From Burkholderiaceae bacterium (GTDB lineage: Bacteria; Pseudomonadota; Gammaproteobacteria; Burkholderiales; Burkholderiaceae_C): DNA of 6,561 bases. Shown here piece by piece: positions 1-6,561 of this stretch (positions are counted from its first letter, which is position 1; each line of letters opens with the position of its first letter). The DNA lies in NCBI GenBank assembly GCA_023260315.1, contig JALQVQ010000111.1:1-6561 (forward strand), in the 5' to 3' direction. The notes beneath the pieces were generated by a model. That model made no database searches, was not told the DNA's origin, and saw only the letters and a list, made by a program, of their open reading frames with translations. Made by a program: the position numbers and the translations under genes.

Positions 1-43
1 ACAGCCGACGAGCTGTACCTCAAGCGATCCGGAAAAAATTCCC
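1..43 (+). other. Upstream flank of tRNA-Leu; possible tail of secG
   Basis: Only 43 bases precede the tRNA, so no gene can be identified firmly. The frame starting at base 2 is open and reads ...SSDPEKIPAVVVKLVDTLS, stopping at TGA 77-79 inside the tRNA. In many Betaproteobacteria secG (a SecYEG translocon subunit) lies just here and ends in a low-complexity tail rich in S, D, P and A, which this loosely resembles. The frame starting at base 1 is also open, up to TAG 85-87, so openness alone proves nothing. I see no convincing -35/-10 promoter pair. Two small inverted repeats, ACAGC/GCTGT (1-5/12-16) and GGAA/TTCC (31-34/39-42), are too weak to call a terminator. The secG assignment is an inference from gene order. 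Confidence 0.25.
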
Positions 44-128
44 GCCGTCGTGGTGAAATTGGTAGACACGCTATCTTGAGGGGGTAGTGGCGAAAGCTGT
101 GCGAGTTCGAGTCTCGCCGACGGCACCA
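44..128 (+). tRNA. leuU: tRNA-Leu, anticodon GAG
   Basis: This is a complete class II leucine tRNA with a full cloverleaf. The acceptor stem is GCCGTCG (44-50) paired with CGACGGC (118-124), followed by discriminator A125 and an encoded CCA at 126-128. The anticodon stem CTATC/GGTAG (71-75/83-87) encloses the loop TTGAGGG with anticodon GAG at 78-80, which reads CUC and CUU codons. The long variable arm (88-100) has a three-pair stem, GGC/GCT, closed by a GAAA loop. The T arm GCGAG/CTCGC (101-105/113-117) carries loop TTCGAGT. The sequence closely resembles E. coli tRNA-Leu(GAG), the leuU product. It ends 23 bases before nuoA with no terminator between, so it is probably cotranscribed with the nuo genes and cut out of the transcript by RNase P and 3' processing enzymes. 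Confidence 0.97.
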
Positions 129-151
129 TTCAATAAAACCAATAGACTGAC

Positions 152-511
152 ATGGACCTAGAACAATATCTACCCGTTATTTTGTTTCTCTTGGTTGGTG
201 TCTCTGTTGGCATCTTGCCCCAAGTGCTGGGCTACATACTGGGCCCCAATCGCCCAGATGATGCAAAAAATTCGCCGTACGAGTGTGGCTTCGAGGCATT
301 CGAAGACGCGCGCATGAAGTTCGATGTGCGCTACTACCTTGTCGCCATCCTGTTTATTCTTTTCGACCTTGAAATCGCCTTCCTATTCCCCTGGGCCGTC
401 GGCCTTAAGGACCTTGGCGCAACAGGCTTCTGGGCCGTTGTGGTGTTCTTGGGTATTTTGGTGGTCGGTTTCGTTTACGAGTGGAAAAAAGGCGCACTCG
501 ACTGGGAGTGA
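152..511 (+). CDS. nuoA: NADH-quinone oxidoreductase subunit A (NuoA)
   Basis: This is a small inner-membrane subunit of complex I that helps form the interface near the quinone tunnel and the NuoH/NuoJ/NuoK region. The 119-residue protein has three hydrophobic membrane segments, at about residues 6-30, 61-82 and 91-110. The conserved family loop [20 protein letters not shown] occupies 41-60. The second membrane helix carries acidic residues D72 and E74, matching the conserved pair D79/E81 of E. coli NuoA. The length fits the short betaproteobacterial form (E. coli has 147). The start is fixed by a TAG stop in frame at 143-145, only two codons upstream, and by the family N-terminus. There is no recognisable Shine-Dalgarno sequence in the 23-base leader after the tRNA. 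It is the first protein gene of the operon visible here. Confidence 0.97.
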   Translation: MDLEQYLPVILFLLVGVSVGILPQVLGYILGPNRPDDAKNSPYECGFEAFEDARMKFDVRYYLVAILFILFDLEIAFLFPWAVGLKDLGATGFWAVVVFLGILVVGFVYEWKKGALDWE

Positions 512-547
512 GCGCGCACGGCGCTTTCGTATCAACACAGGCGCCGT
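492..547 (+). repeat. Two consecutive potential stem-loops at the nuoA/nuoB junction
   Basis: The first possible hairpin pairs CACTC (495-499) with GAGTG (506-510) around a six-base loop. It can be extended by GCG (492-494) pairing with CGC (513-515) across a two-base bulge, and it includes the nuoA stop codon. The second is a perfect seven-base inverted repeat, ACGGCGC (518-524) and GCGCCGT (541-547), which two further inner pairs (T525-G540, T526-A539) can lengthen. No run of T follows (CACCTGTTAATTAG), so it does not look like an intrinsic terminator. A role in transcript processing or stability is possible but inferred only. Confidence 0.45.
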
Positions 548-563
548 CACCTGTTAATTAGTT

Positions 564-570
564 AGGACGG
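564..570 (+). promoter_or_regulatory. Ribosome binding site of nuoB
   Basis: AGGACGG lies eight bases before the nuoB ATG at 579. Together with an in-frame TAA at 555-557 it fixes that start. It sits in the 67-base nuoA/nuoB gap, downstream of the stem-loops there. Confidence 0.7.
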
Positions 571-578
571 TTATCTCC

Positions 579-1061
579 ATGGCAATCGAAGGTGTGTTCG
601 AAAAAGGCTTTGTTACCACGAGTTACGACTCGATGGTCAATTGGGCAAAGACGGGTTCGTTATGGCCGATGACATTTGGATTGGCCTGTTGCGCGGTTGA
701 AATGATGCACGCTGGCGCAGCGCGTTACGATCTGGCGCGTTTCGGCGCAGAGGTATTCCGCGCCAGCCCTCGCCAGTCAGACCTGATGATCGTTGCGGGA
801 ACGCTTTGTAACAAGATGGCGCCTGCCTTGCGCAAAGTCTATGACCAAATGTCCGAGCCGCGCTGGGTCATCTCCATGGGTTCATGTGCGAACGGCGGTG
901 GCTACTATCACTACAGCTACTCGGTTGTGAGGGGCTGTGATCGGATCGTACCCGTTGATATTTACGTGCCGGGTTGCCCGCCAACGGCCGAGGCTTTGCT
1001 TTACGGCATCATCCAGCTGCAAGAAAAAATCCGCCGTACCCATACCATTGCGCGCGTTTAA
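579..1061 (+). CDS. nuoB: NADH-quinone oxidoreductase subunit B (NuoB), binds cluster N2
   Basis: NuoB is the peripheral-arm subunit holding the terminal [4Fe-4S] cluster N2, which passes electrons to quinone at the interface with NuoD. The 160-residue protein has the typical short-form length. All four expected N2 ligands are present: adjacent C37 and C38 ([10 protein letters not shown]), C103 ([12 protein letters not shown]) and C133 ([15 protein letters not shown]). The N-terminal part contains the conserved [15 protein letters not shown] stretch, and the C-terminus is a short basic tail. A TAA in frame at 555-557 and a good ribosome binding site (AGGACGG) support the ATG at 579. The gene is followed after 24 bases by nuoC in the same frame. 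Every diagnostic residue is intact, so it should be functional. Confidence 0.98.
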   Translation: MAIEGVFEKGFVTTSYDSMVNWAKTGSLWPMTFGLACCAVEMMHAGAARYDLARFGAEVFRASPRQSDLMIVAGTLCNKMAPALRKVYDQMSEPRWVISMGSCANGGGYYHYSYSVVRGCDRIVPVDIYVPGCPPTAEALLYGIIQLQEKIRRTHTIARV

Positions 1062-1085
1062 CGCGCCCAACTGAGTGACATCGCT

Positions 1086-1688
1086 ATGACTATCCCCGCA
1101 AGCCCTGAAGCCTTAAAACAAGCCATTGAGTCGGCGCTGGGTGACCGCATTTCCCGTATCGACCAGAACTTGGGTGAGACCACCGTCGTGGTGGCCGCGT
1201 CAGCCTACACCGACGCTGCCGCGTTATTGCGTGATGCGCCCGGCTGTCAGTTTGAGCAGATGCTTGACCTGTGCGGAGTGGACTACAGCGCCTACGGCGA
1301 TGGTGTTTATGAGGGCCCACGGTTTTGCGTCGTGCTTCATCTTCTGTCGATCTCACTGAACCAGCGTATCCGCTTGAAGGTGTTTTGCCCGGATGATGAT
1401 TTTCCTGTTGTGGCCTCCGTCAACAGCATTTGGAATTCAGCGAACTGGTACGAGCGCGAGGCCTTTGACCTCTTTGGCATCATGTTTGAAGGCCATGCGG
1501 ACTTGCGTCGCATCCTGACCGACTACGGTTTCATTGGTCACCCGTTCCGCAAGGATTTCCCGGTCACCGGTCACGTCGAAATGCGTTATGACGCGGAGCA
1601 AAAGCGCGTGGTTTATCAGCCCGTCACGATTGAGAACCGCGAGATCACGCCGCGCATCATCCGTGAAGACAACTACGCTGGCTTGTAA
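1086..1688 (+). CDS. nuoC: NADH-quinone oxidoreductase subunit C (NuoC, 30 kDa subunit)
   Basis: NuoC is a peripheral-arm subunit without cofactors that packs against NuoD and stabilises the connecting module. The 200-residue protein carries the family signature in its C-terminal half: [18 protein letters not shown] at 120-137, with E123-R124-E125, followed by the RRILTDYGF block and GHPFRKDFP at 151-159. The last 35 residues are the usual extended tail ending in IREDNYAGL. It is a separate gene, not fused to nuoD as in E. coli, which argues against an enterobacterial source. The start at 1086 lies in the same frame as nuoB, whose TAA at 1059-1061 limits upstream extension. The ribosome binding site is weak (GAGTGA, 1073-1078). 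A 34-base gap separates it from nuoD. Confidence 0.97.
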   Translation: MTIPASPEALKQAIESALGDRISRIDQNLGETTVVVAASAYTDAAALLRDAPGCQFEQMLDLCGVDYSAYGDGVYEGPRFCVVLHLLSISLNQRIRLKVFCPDDDFPVVASVNSIWNSANWYEREAFDLFGIMFEGHADLRRILTDYGFIGHPFRKDFPVTGHVEMRYDAEQKRVVYQPVTIENREITPRIIREDNYAGL

Positions 1689-1722
1689 TAAGCGGTCGAA
1701 CCACATTTGAAGCAGATGACAA

Positions 1723-2976
1723 ATGGCTGAAATTAAAAACTACACCCTCAACTTCGGTCCCCAACACCCTGCCGCGCACGGCGTGTTGCGTTTGGTACTT
1801 GAGATGGACGGCGAGGTCGTACAGCGGGCTGATCCCCACATCGGGCTTTTGCATCGTGCCACTGAAAAACTGGCGGAGACGAAAACCTACATCCAATCGT
1901 TGCCCTATATGGACCGTTTGGACTACGTGTCCATGATGTGTAACGAGCACGCCTACTGCCTCACCATCGAGCGCATGCTCGGTCTCGAAGTGCCCAAGCG
2001 GGCGCAGTACATACGCGTCATGTTTGCGGAGATTACCCGCCTCCTAAATCACCTGATGTGGCTCGGTGCTCACGCGCATGATTGTGGTGCGTCGACCATC
2101 CTGATTTACACATTCCGTGAGCGTGAAGCACTGTTTGACATGTACGAGGCGGTATCTGGTGCGCGTATGCACGCGGCTTATTTCCGCCCCGGTGGTGTTT
2201 ATCGCGATTTGCCCGATACCATGCCGCAATTTAAGGCGAGCAAAGTCCGGAATGCACGCGGCGTCGCTGCTTTGAACGAAAACCGTCAGGGCTCGTTACT
2301 CGATTTCATCGATGACTTCTGCACGAAGTTTCCCAATTACGTCGACGAATATGAAACCCTGCTGACGGACAACCGCATTTGGAAGCAGCGAACAGTTGGC
2401 GTTGGCGCCATCACCGCCGAACGCGCACTGAGCATGGGCTTCACGGGCCCCATGCTGCGTGGCTCCGGTGTGGCGTGGGATCTCCGCAAAACGCAGCCCT
2501 ACGACGTCTACCCTGAGATTGATTTCGACGTTGCGATCGGCACCAATGGCGACAGTTATGACCGCTACGTGGTCCGAGTGGAAGAGATGCGTCAAAGCAA
2601 CCGCATCATCAAGCAGTGTGTCGACTGGTTGCGAGCCAACCCAGGTCCCGTCATCACGGATAACCACAAGGTGGCGTCCCCCGCGCGAGAGGCGATGAAG
2701 TCGAATATGGAGGAGTTAATCCACCACTTCAAGTTGTTCACCGAAGGATTCAAGGTGCCCGAGGGCGAGGCGTACGCAGCTGTCGAGCATCCCAAGGGTG
2801 AGTTTGGTATTTACATGGTGAGTGATGGCGCTAACAAGCCTTACCGCCTAAAAATTCGCGCCCCAGGCTTCGCCCATTTGGCGGGCTTGGATGAGCTGAC
2901 CCGCGGTCACATGCTGGCTGATGCGGTCGCCATTATTGGCACCATGGACATTGTGTTTGGAGAGATTGACCGATGA
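1723..2976 (+). CDS. nuoD: NADH-quinone oxidoreductase subunit D (NuoD, 49 kDa subunit)
   Basis: NuoD forms the quinone-binding cavity of complex I together with NuoB and is related to the large subunit of [NiFe] hydrogenases without the metal ligands. The 417-residue protein has the normal length for an unfused NuoD. The N-terminal loop GPQHPAAHG (12-20) carries H19, equivalent to the quinone-site H38 of Thermus Nqo4, and Y68 in MDRLDY matches Thermus Y87. The 49 kDa signature [16 protein letters not shown] lies at 39-54. The conserved C-terminus, DIVFGEIDR at 409-417, is complete. The purine-rich stretch GAAGCAG (1709-1715) may serve as a weak ribosome binding site. The stop overlaps the nuoE start in an ATGA (2973-2976), which suggests translational coupling. 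No key residue is missing. Confidence 0.98.
   Translation: MAEIKNYTLNFGPQHPAAHGVLRLVLEMDGEVVQRADPHIGLLHRATEKLAETKTYIQSLPYMDRLDYVSMMCNEHAYCLTIERMLGLEVPKRAQYIRVMFAEITRLLNHLMWLGAHAHDCGASTILIYTFREREALFDMYEAVSGARMHAAYFRPGGVYRDLPDTMPQFKASKVRNARGVAALNENRQGSLLDFIDDFCTKFPNYVDEYETLLTDNRIWKQRTVGVGAITAERALSMGFTGPMLRGSGVAWDLRKTQPYDVYPEIDFDVAIGTNGDSYDRYVVRVEEMRQSNRIIKQCVDWLRANPGPVITDNHKVASPAREAMKSNMEELIHHFKLFTEGFKVPEGEAYAAVEHPKGEFGIYMVSDGANKPYRLKIRAPGFAHLAGLDELTRGHMLADAVAIIGTMDIVFGEIDR
2959..2964 (+). promoter_or_regulatory. Ribosome binding site of nuoE, inside nuoD
   Basis: GGAGAG in the last codons of nuoD lies eight bases before the ATG at 2973. It supports choosing that ATG, whose first four bases overlap the nuoD stop. 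Confidence 0.75.
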
Positions 2977-3491
2977 TCTCTGAGTCAACCCGCGCGCGCT
3001 TCGACCGTGAAGTCGCCAAATATCCCGCTGACCAAAAGCGTTCTGCCGTGATGGCATGCCTGTCCATCGTTCAAGATGAACAGGGCTGGGTGAGCTCTGA
3101 TGCCGAGGCGGCAATCGCCGATTACTTGGGCATGGCCACGATGGCGGTTCATGAAGTCACGACCTTCTACAACATGTACAACCAACAGCCGGTGGGTGCA
3201 TTTAAGCTCAATGTGTGCACGAACCTGCCGTGCCAACTGCGCAGCGGACAAAATGCACTGCACTACTTGGAAGGTCGGTTGGGCGTGAAGATGGGCCAAA
3301 CGACGCCAGATGGTCTTTTTACCCTTCAGCAATCCGAGTGTTTGGGCGCGTGTGCAGATGCCCCCGTGATGCTGGTGAATGACCGCAACATGTGCAGCAA
3401 CATGAGCAACGAACGCCTTGATCAAATGCTGGAGGCGCTTCGTCAGAAGGCCAAAGCGGCGCAAGCCGCGGGTAAAGGAGTGCAGTCATGA
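2973..3491 (+). CDS. nuoE: NADH-quinone oxidoreductase subunit E (NuoE, 24 kDa subunit)
   Basis: NuoE is part of the NADH dehydrogenase module and binds the [2Fe-2S] cluster N1a, an off-path cluster near FMN. The 172-residue protein has a helical N-terminal domain (about 1-75) and a thioredoxin-like C-terminal domain. All four ligands are visible with normal spacing: C82 and C87 ([12 protein letters not shown]) and C123 and C127 ([17 protein letters not shown]). The last 16 residues form a low-complexity tail rich in K, A and Q. The start is set by the ATGA overlap with nuoD and an upstream GGAGAG. The gene ends in another ATGA overlap with nuoF, so D, E and F are probably translated in a coupled way. 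Confidence 0.98.
   Translation: MISESTRARFDREVAKYPADQKRSAVMACLSIVQDEQGWVSSDAEAAIADYLGMATMAVHEVTTFYNMYNQQPVGAFKLNVCTNLPCQLRSGQNALHYLEGRLGVKMGQTTPDGLFTLQQSECLGACADAPVMLVNDRNMCSNMSNERLDQMLEALRQKAKAAQAAGKGVQS
3474..3480 (+). promoter_or_regulatory. Ribosome binding site of nuoF, inside nuoE
   Basis: AAAGGAG, the strongest Shine-Dalgarno match in the window, lies seven bases before the ATG at 3488. It fixes the nuoF start within the nuoE/nuoF ATGA overlap. Confidence 0.85.
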
Positions 3492-4876
3492 ACGCGGTTG
3501 TTGACAACGGTCTCTTGGGTGGGTTGGATCTGTCCGACACCCTGAACGATTTCCGTGCCACCGGGCAAGAGACATGCTTCCACGGTCGTCACATCAATCC
3601 CCAGATTTATGCAGACCTGACAGGCGCCAACTGGGGCCTAAAAGATTACGAAAAGCGCGGTGGTTACGCTGCATTGCGTAAAATTTTGGGACAGGACGGT
3701 GGTCCTGGTTTGACGCAAGATGAGGTCATCGCGACTGTCAAAGCGTCAGCCTTGCGCGGCCGTGGCGGCGCTGGTTTTCCATCGGGCTTGAAGTGGAGCT
3801 TCATGCCGCGTCAGTTCCCGGGTCAGAAGTATTTGGTGTGCAACTCCGATGAGGGTGAACCCGGAACTTGCAAGGACCGCGACATCCTCCAGTACAACCC
3901 GCACATTGTGATCGAGGGCATGGCCATTGCCGCCTATGCCATGGGTATCACGGTGGGTTACAACTACATCCACGGTGAAATTTTTGCCACCTATGAGCGA
4001 TTCGAAGCCGCCCTCGAAGAGGCGCGTGCTGCCGGTTATCTGGGTGACAAAATTATGGGCTCAGCTTTCAGCTTCCAGCTCCATGCTTTCCACGGTTTCG
4101 GTGCCTACATTTGTGGTGAGGAGACCGCTCTTTTGGAGTCGCTGGAAGGTAAAAAGGGCCAGCCGCGCTTCAAGCCGCCATTCCCCGCCAGCTACGGCTT
4201 GTACGGTAAGCCAACCACCATTAACAACACCGAAACCTTTGCGGCCGTGCCTTGGATCATCCGCAACGGTGGCGAGGCTTACTTGGCGTGTGGCAAACCG
4301 AACAACGGTGGCACAAAGATCTTCTCCGTGAGTGGCGATGTTCAGCGCCCCGGTAACTATGAAGTCCCGCTGGGTACGCCTTTCTCGAAGTTGTTGGAAC
4401 TCGCGGGCGGTATGCGTCCCGGCCGTCAGCTTAAAGCGGTGATTCCCGGTGGCTCCTCCATGCCCGTGCTCCCAGCAGACATCATGATGGCAACCGATAT
4501 GGATTACGACTCGATTGCCAAGGCCGGTTCAATGCTTGGCTCGGGCGCGGTGATTGTGATGGATGACACACGCTGTATGGTCAAGAGCCTGTTGCGTTTG
4601 TCTTACTTCTACATGCACGAGAGTTGTGGCCAGTGCACGCCTTGCCGTGAAGGCACGGGCTGGTTGTGGCGCATGGTTGAGCGCATCGAAAACGGTCAGG
4701 GCCGCGAGAGCGATTTAGAGCAACTCAATCGCGTCGCCGATGGGATTCAGGGTCGCACCATCTGCGCCCTTGGCGATGCCGCGGCCATGCCCGTGCGCGC
4801 CATGATCAAACATTTCCGTCACGAGTTTGAGCACCACATCAAGCACAAAGCTTGTATGCCAGGCACGGGCGAGTAA
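3488..4876 (+). CDS. nuoF: NADH-quinone oxidoreductase subunit F (NuoF, 51 kDa, binds NADH and FMN)
   Basis: NuoF is the entry point of complex I: it binds NADH and FMN and passes electrons to [4Fe-4S] cluster N3. The 462-residue protein shows the glycine-rich nucleotide-binding loop [14 protein letters not shown] (90-103), the FMN-site stretch [14 protein letters not shown] (118-131), and the 51 kDa signature [16 protein letters not shown] (203-218). The [13 protein letters not shown] block at 273-285 begins the later ubiquitin-like/SLBB-type region. Cluster N3 ligands are C380, C383 and C386 ([12 protein letters not shown], 378-389) and C426 ([10 protein letters not shown]). In the signature, position 204 is F where A or M is commonest, a mild change next to intact core residues. 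The length is slightly greater than E. coli NuoF (445). It ends 17 bases before nuoG. Confidence 0.98.
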   Translation: MNAVVDNGLLGGLDLSDTLNDFRATGQETCFHGRHINPQIYADLTGANWGLKDYEKRGGYAALRKILGQDGGPGLTQDEVIATVKASALRGRGGAGFPSGLKWSFMPRQFPGQKYLVCNSDEGEPGTCKDRDILQYNPHIVIEGMAIAAYAMGITVGYNYIHGEIFATYERFEAALEEARAAGYLGDKIMGSAFSFQLHAFHGFGAYICGEETALLESLEGKKGQPRFKPPFPASYGLYGKPTTINNTETFAAVPWIIRNGGEAYLACGKPNNGGTKIFSVSGDVQRPGNYEVPLGTPFSKLLELAGGMRPGRQLKAVIPGGSSMPVLPADIMMATDMDYDSIAKAGSMLGSGAVIVMDDTRCMVKSLLRLSYFYMHESCGQCTPCREGTGWLWRMVERIENGQGRESDLEQLNRVADGIQGRTICALGDAAAMPVRAMIKHFRHEFEHHIKHKACMPGTGE

Positions 4877-4893
4877 ACACAATAGGCAAAGCC

Positions 4894-6561
4894 ATGGTTG
4901 AAATTGAATTAGACGGCAAAAAGGTCGAGGTCCCCGAAGGCAGCATGGTCATGCACGCCGCCGAGAAGGCTGGTACCTACATCCCCCATTTTTGCTATCA
5001 CAAGAAACTGTCTATCGCGGCAAACTGCCGCATGTGCTTGGTGGATGTTGAGAAGGCACCCAAAGCCATGCCAGCATGCGCGACGCCCGTTGCGCAGGGC
5101 ATGGTGGTTCATACAAAAACAGACAAGGCCATAAAGGCACAACAGTCGGTGATGGAGTTCCTGCTCATCAACCACCCGCTGGATTGCCCGATTTGCGATC
5201 AGGGCGGCGAGTGCCAATTGCAAGATTTAGCGGTCGGGTACGGTGCGAGCAGCTCAAAGTATGAGGAAGAAAAGCGAGTCGTCTTCCACAAAAACGTCGG
5301 TCCCTTGATTTCGATGGAAGAGATGAGCCGCTGCATCCACTGCACACGCTGCGTTCGCTTCGGCGAGGAAATCGCTGGTGATATGGAGCTTGGCATGTCC
5401 CATCGTGGCGAGCACGCTGAAATTGAAACCTTCCTAGGCAAGACCGTTGATTCAGAGCTGTCGGGCAACATGATCGACATCTGCCCTGTCGGCGCGCTGA
5501 CCAGCAAGCCATTCCGTTACAACGCCCGTACGTGGGAGCTGTCACGCCGCAAGTCGGTGAGCCCGCACGATAGCACCGGCGCGAACCTGATTGTTCAAGT
5601 GAAAAACAACCGCGTGATGCGCGTGGTCCCGTTGGAGAATGAGGCGGTTAACGAGTGCTGGATTGCCGACCGAGATCGCTTTTCTTACGAAGCATTGAAC
5701 GGCGAAGAGCGACTGACGTCGCCAATGATCAAGCAGGATGGCCAGTGGTTGAGCGTTGATTGGACGACGGCCCTCGAGTACGTTGCGAACGGTCTGAAGC
5801 AAATAAAAGCGAACCATGGCGCTGACCAATTGGGCCTGCTCGCGAGCCCGCACAGCACCGTTGAAGAACTGTCCCTCGCCGCCACGCTGATGCGAGGGCT
5901 GGGCAGCGACAACATTGATCACCGCTTGCGCCATGCAGATTTCACGCCACACGCGGGTGCGAGATTCCTGGGCATGCCCATTGCAACGCTGAGCACGCTC
6001 AAGCATGCGCTGGTGATCGGTAGTCGTTTGCGCAAAGATCACCCCTTGTTCGCGCAACGCATCCGTCAGGCGACACGCCGTGGTGCCAAGGTCGACGTCA
6101 TTGGCTCGCCGCGTGAATTTCATGGTGGCAATGATTGGGCAATGCCTGTGCGTCATTTCCTCAACGCTGGCGCGGACCAATGGGGCCAAATGCTCGCCAA
6201 CGGTGCGACGGCCGTTGCCAACGAAAAAGGGGTTCAGGCCCCCGTCGCGGGCGTCGCCGATAGTGCCGCCCAAGCGGTTGCGGCCAGCTTAAGCGCTGGC
6301 AAAGGCGCTGCCATTTTGTTGGGTAACGCCGCGGCGCATCACGTCAATGCCTCTGCACTGCTGTCATTGGCCAATTGGATTGCCACCCAAACGGGCTGTA
6401 CGGTAGGCTATCTCACCGAAGCGGCCAACACGGTCGGCGCTCAGTTGGTGAAGGCCCAGCCACAAACCGGTGGCCAGACGGCTGCACAGATGCTGGCGGG
6501 AGGCTGCAAAGCACTTGTGTTGTTGGGGTGTGAGCCCGCATGTGACAGCGCCGCAGGCGCC
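4894..6561 (+). CDS. nuoG: NADH-quinone oxidoreductase subunit G (NuoG, 75 kDa), 3' end outside window
   Basis: NuoG is the large subunit of the NADH dehydrogenase module and carries three electron-transfer clusters. The reading frame is open for 556 codons to the window edge. Beta-type NuoG proteins are usually well over 700 residues, so the C-terminal part is missing. The N-terminal ferredoxin-like domain binds [2Fe-2S] N1b through C34, C45, C48 and C62. The next segment binds N5 through H94, C98, C101 and C107 (NHPLDCPICDQGGECQLQDL). N4 uses C147, C150, C153 and C197 (CIHCTRC and ICPVGAL). From about residue 215 onward lies the molybdopterin-oxidoreductase-like domain, which is structural in complex I and binds no molybdenum. 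The four cysteines of the extra N7 cluster are absent. The start ATG has a weak upstream site (AATAGG, 4881-4886), and the family N-terminus begins here. Confidence 0.97.
   Translation, partial: MVEIELDGKKVEVPEGSMVMHAAEKAGTYIPHFCYHKKLSIAANCRMCLVDVEKAPKAMPACATPVAQGMVVHTKTDKAIKAQQSVMEFLLINHPLDCPICDQGGECQLQDLAVGYGASSSKYEEEKRVVFHKNVGPLISMEEMSRCIHCTRCVRFGEEIAGDMELGMSHRGEHAEIETFLGKTVDSELSGNMIDICPVGALTSKPFRYNARTWELSRRKSVSPHDSTGANLIVQVKNNRVMRVVPLENEAVNECWIADRDRFSYEALNGEERLTSPMIKQDGQWLSVDWTTALEYVANGLKQIKANHGADQLGLLASPHSTVEELSLAATLMRGLGSDNIDHRLRHADFTPHAGARFLGMPIATLSTLKHALVIGSRLRKDHPLFAQRIRQATRRGAKVDVIGSPREFHGGNDWAMPVRHFLNAGADQWGQMLANGATAVANEKGVQAPVAGVADSAAQAVAASLSAGKGAAILLGNAAAHHVNASALLSLANWIATQTGCTVGYLTEAANTVGAQLVKAQPQTGGQTAAQMLAGGCKALVLLGCEPACDSAAGA

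Noticed and set aside
31..42. GGAA-AAAA-TTCC as a terminator upstream of the tRNA
   Set aside because: The four-pair, mostly A/T stem is too weak and no T-run follows it; the tRNA begins two bases later.
1716..1730. Four-codon frame ATG ACA AAT GGC TGA overlapping the nuoD start, a possible leader peptide
   Set aside because: It is too short to judge, has no ribosome binding site of its own, and is easily produced by chance.
2296..2667. Open frame of 123 codons on the - strand opposite nuoD
   Set aside because: It is an antisense shadow of nuoD with no domain or start-site support.
2985..3464. Open frame of 159 codons on the - strand opposite nuoE
   Set aside because: It mirrors the nuoE coding sequence, has a composition rich in H, R and L typical of antisense frames, and has no gene context.
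4094..4141. Phenylalanine at residue 204 of the NuoF 51 kDa signature ([10 protein letters not shown])
   Set aside because: As I recall, aromatic residues ([10 protein letters not shown]) occur here in betaproteobacterial NuoF, so this is ordinary variation.
5542..6273. Long open frame of 243 codons on the - strand
   Set aside because: It lies wholly opposite nuoG, shows no recognisable domain, and its length is explained by codon bias in a GC-rich gene. The + strand frame has intact family motifs.

Overview
This window is the 5' part of a respiratory complex I operon (NADH:ubiquinone oxidoreductase, NDH-1), all on the + strand: a tRNA-Leu(GAG) gene, then nuoA, nuoB, nuoC, nuoD, nuoE, nuoF and the first 556 codons of nuoG, which runs off the right edge. 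All reading frames are intact and tightly packed. The largest gap between genes is 67 bases (nuoA to nuoB), and nuoD/nuoE and nuoE/nuoF overlap by four bases (ATGA).

The organism is most probably a betaproteobacterium. The grounds are a tRNA-Leu(GAG) placed directly before nuoA (known for many Betaproteobacteria, where secG lies before the tRNA), separate nuoC and nuoD genes rather than the fused nuoCD of enterobacteria, the beta-type protein sequences (for example NuoA with [20 protein letters not shown]), and a NuoG without the extra N7 iron-sulfur cluster. Base composition is moderately GC-rich. I cannot name a genus.

Layout: 1-43 is upstream flank, possibly the tail of secG. 44-128 is the tRNA with an encoded CCA end. 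152-511 is nuoA, a membrane subunit. 579-2976 holds nuoB, nuoC and nuoD, the connecting module with cluster N2 and the quinone site. 2973-6561 holds nuoE, nuoF and nuoG, the NADH dehydrogenase module with FMN and clusters N1a, N3, N1b, N5 and N4. Electrons pass from NADH to FMN in NuoF, along the clusters of NuoF, NuoG and (from family knowledge) NuoI to N2 in NuoB, and to quinone at the NuoB/NuoD interface. The remaining membrane subunits (nuoH-nuoN) would be expected downstream, outside the window.

I found no mobile element, CRISPR array or unknown gene, and no new biological system. The points worth a second look are modest: the tRNA embedded in the nuo leader, a possible reading frame that runs into the tRNA, and possible stem-loops at the nuoA/nuoB junction.
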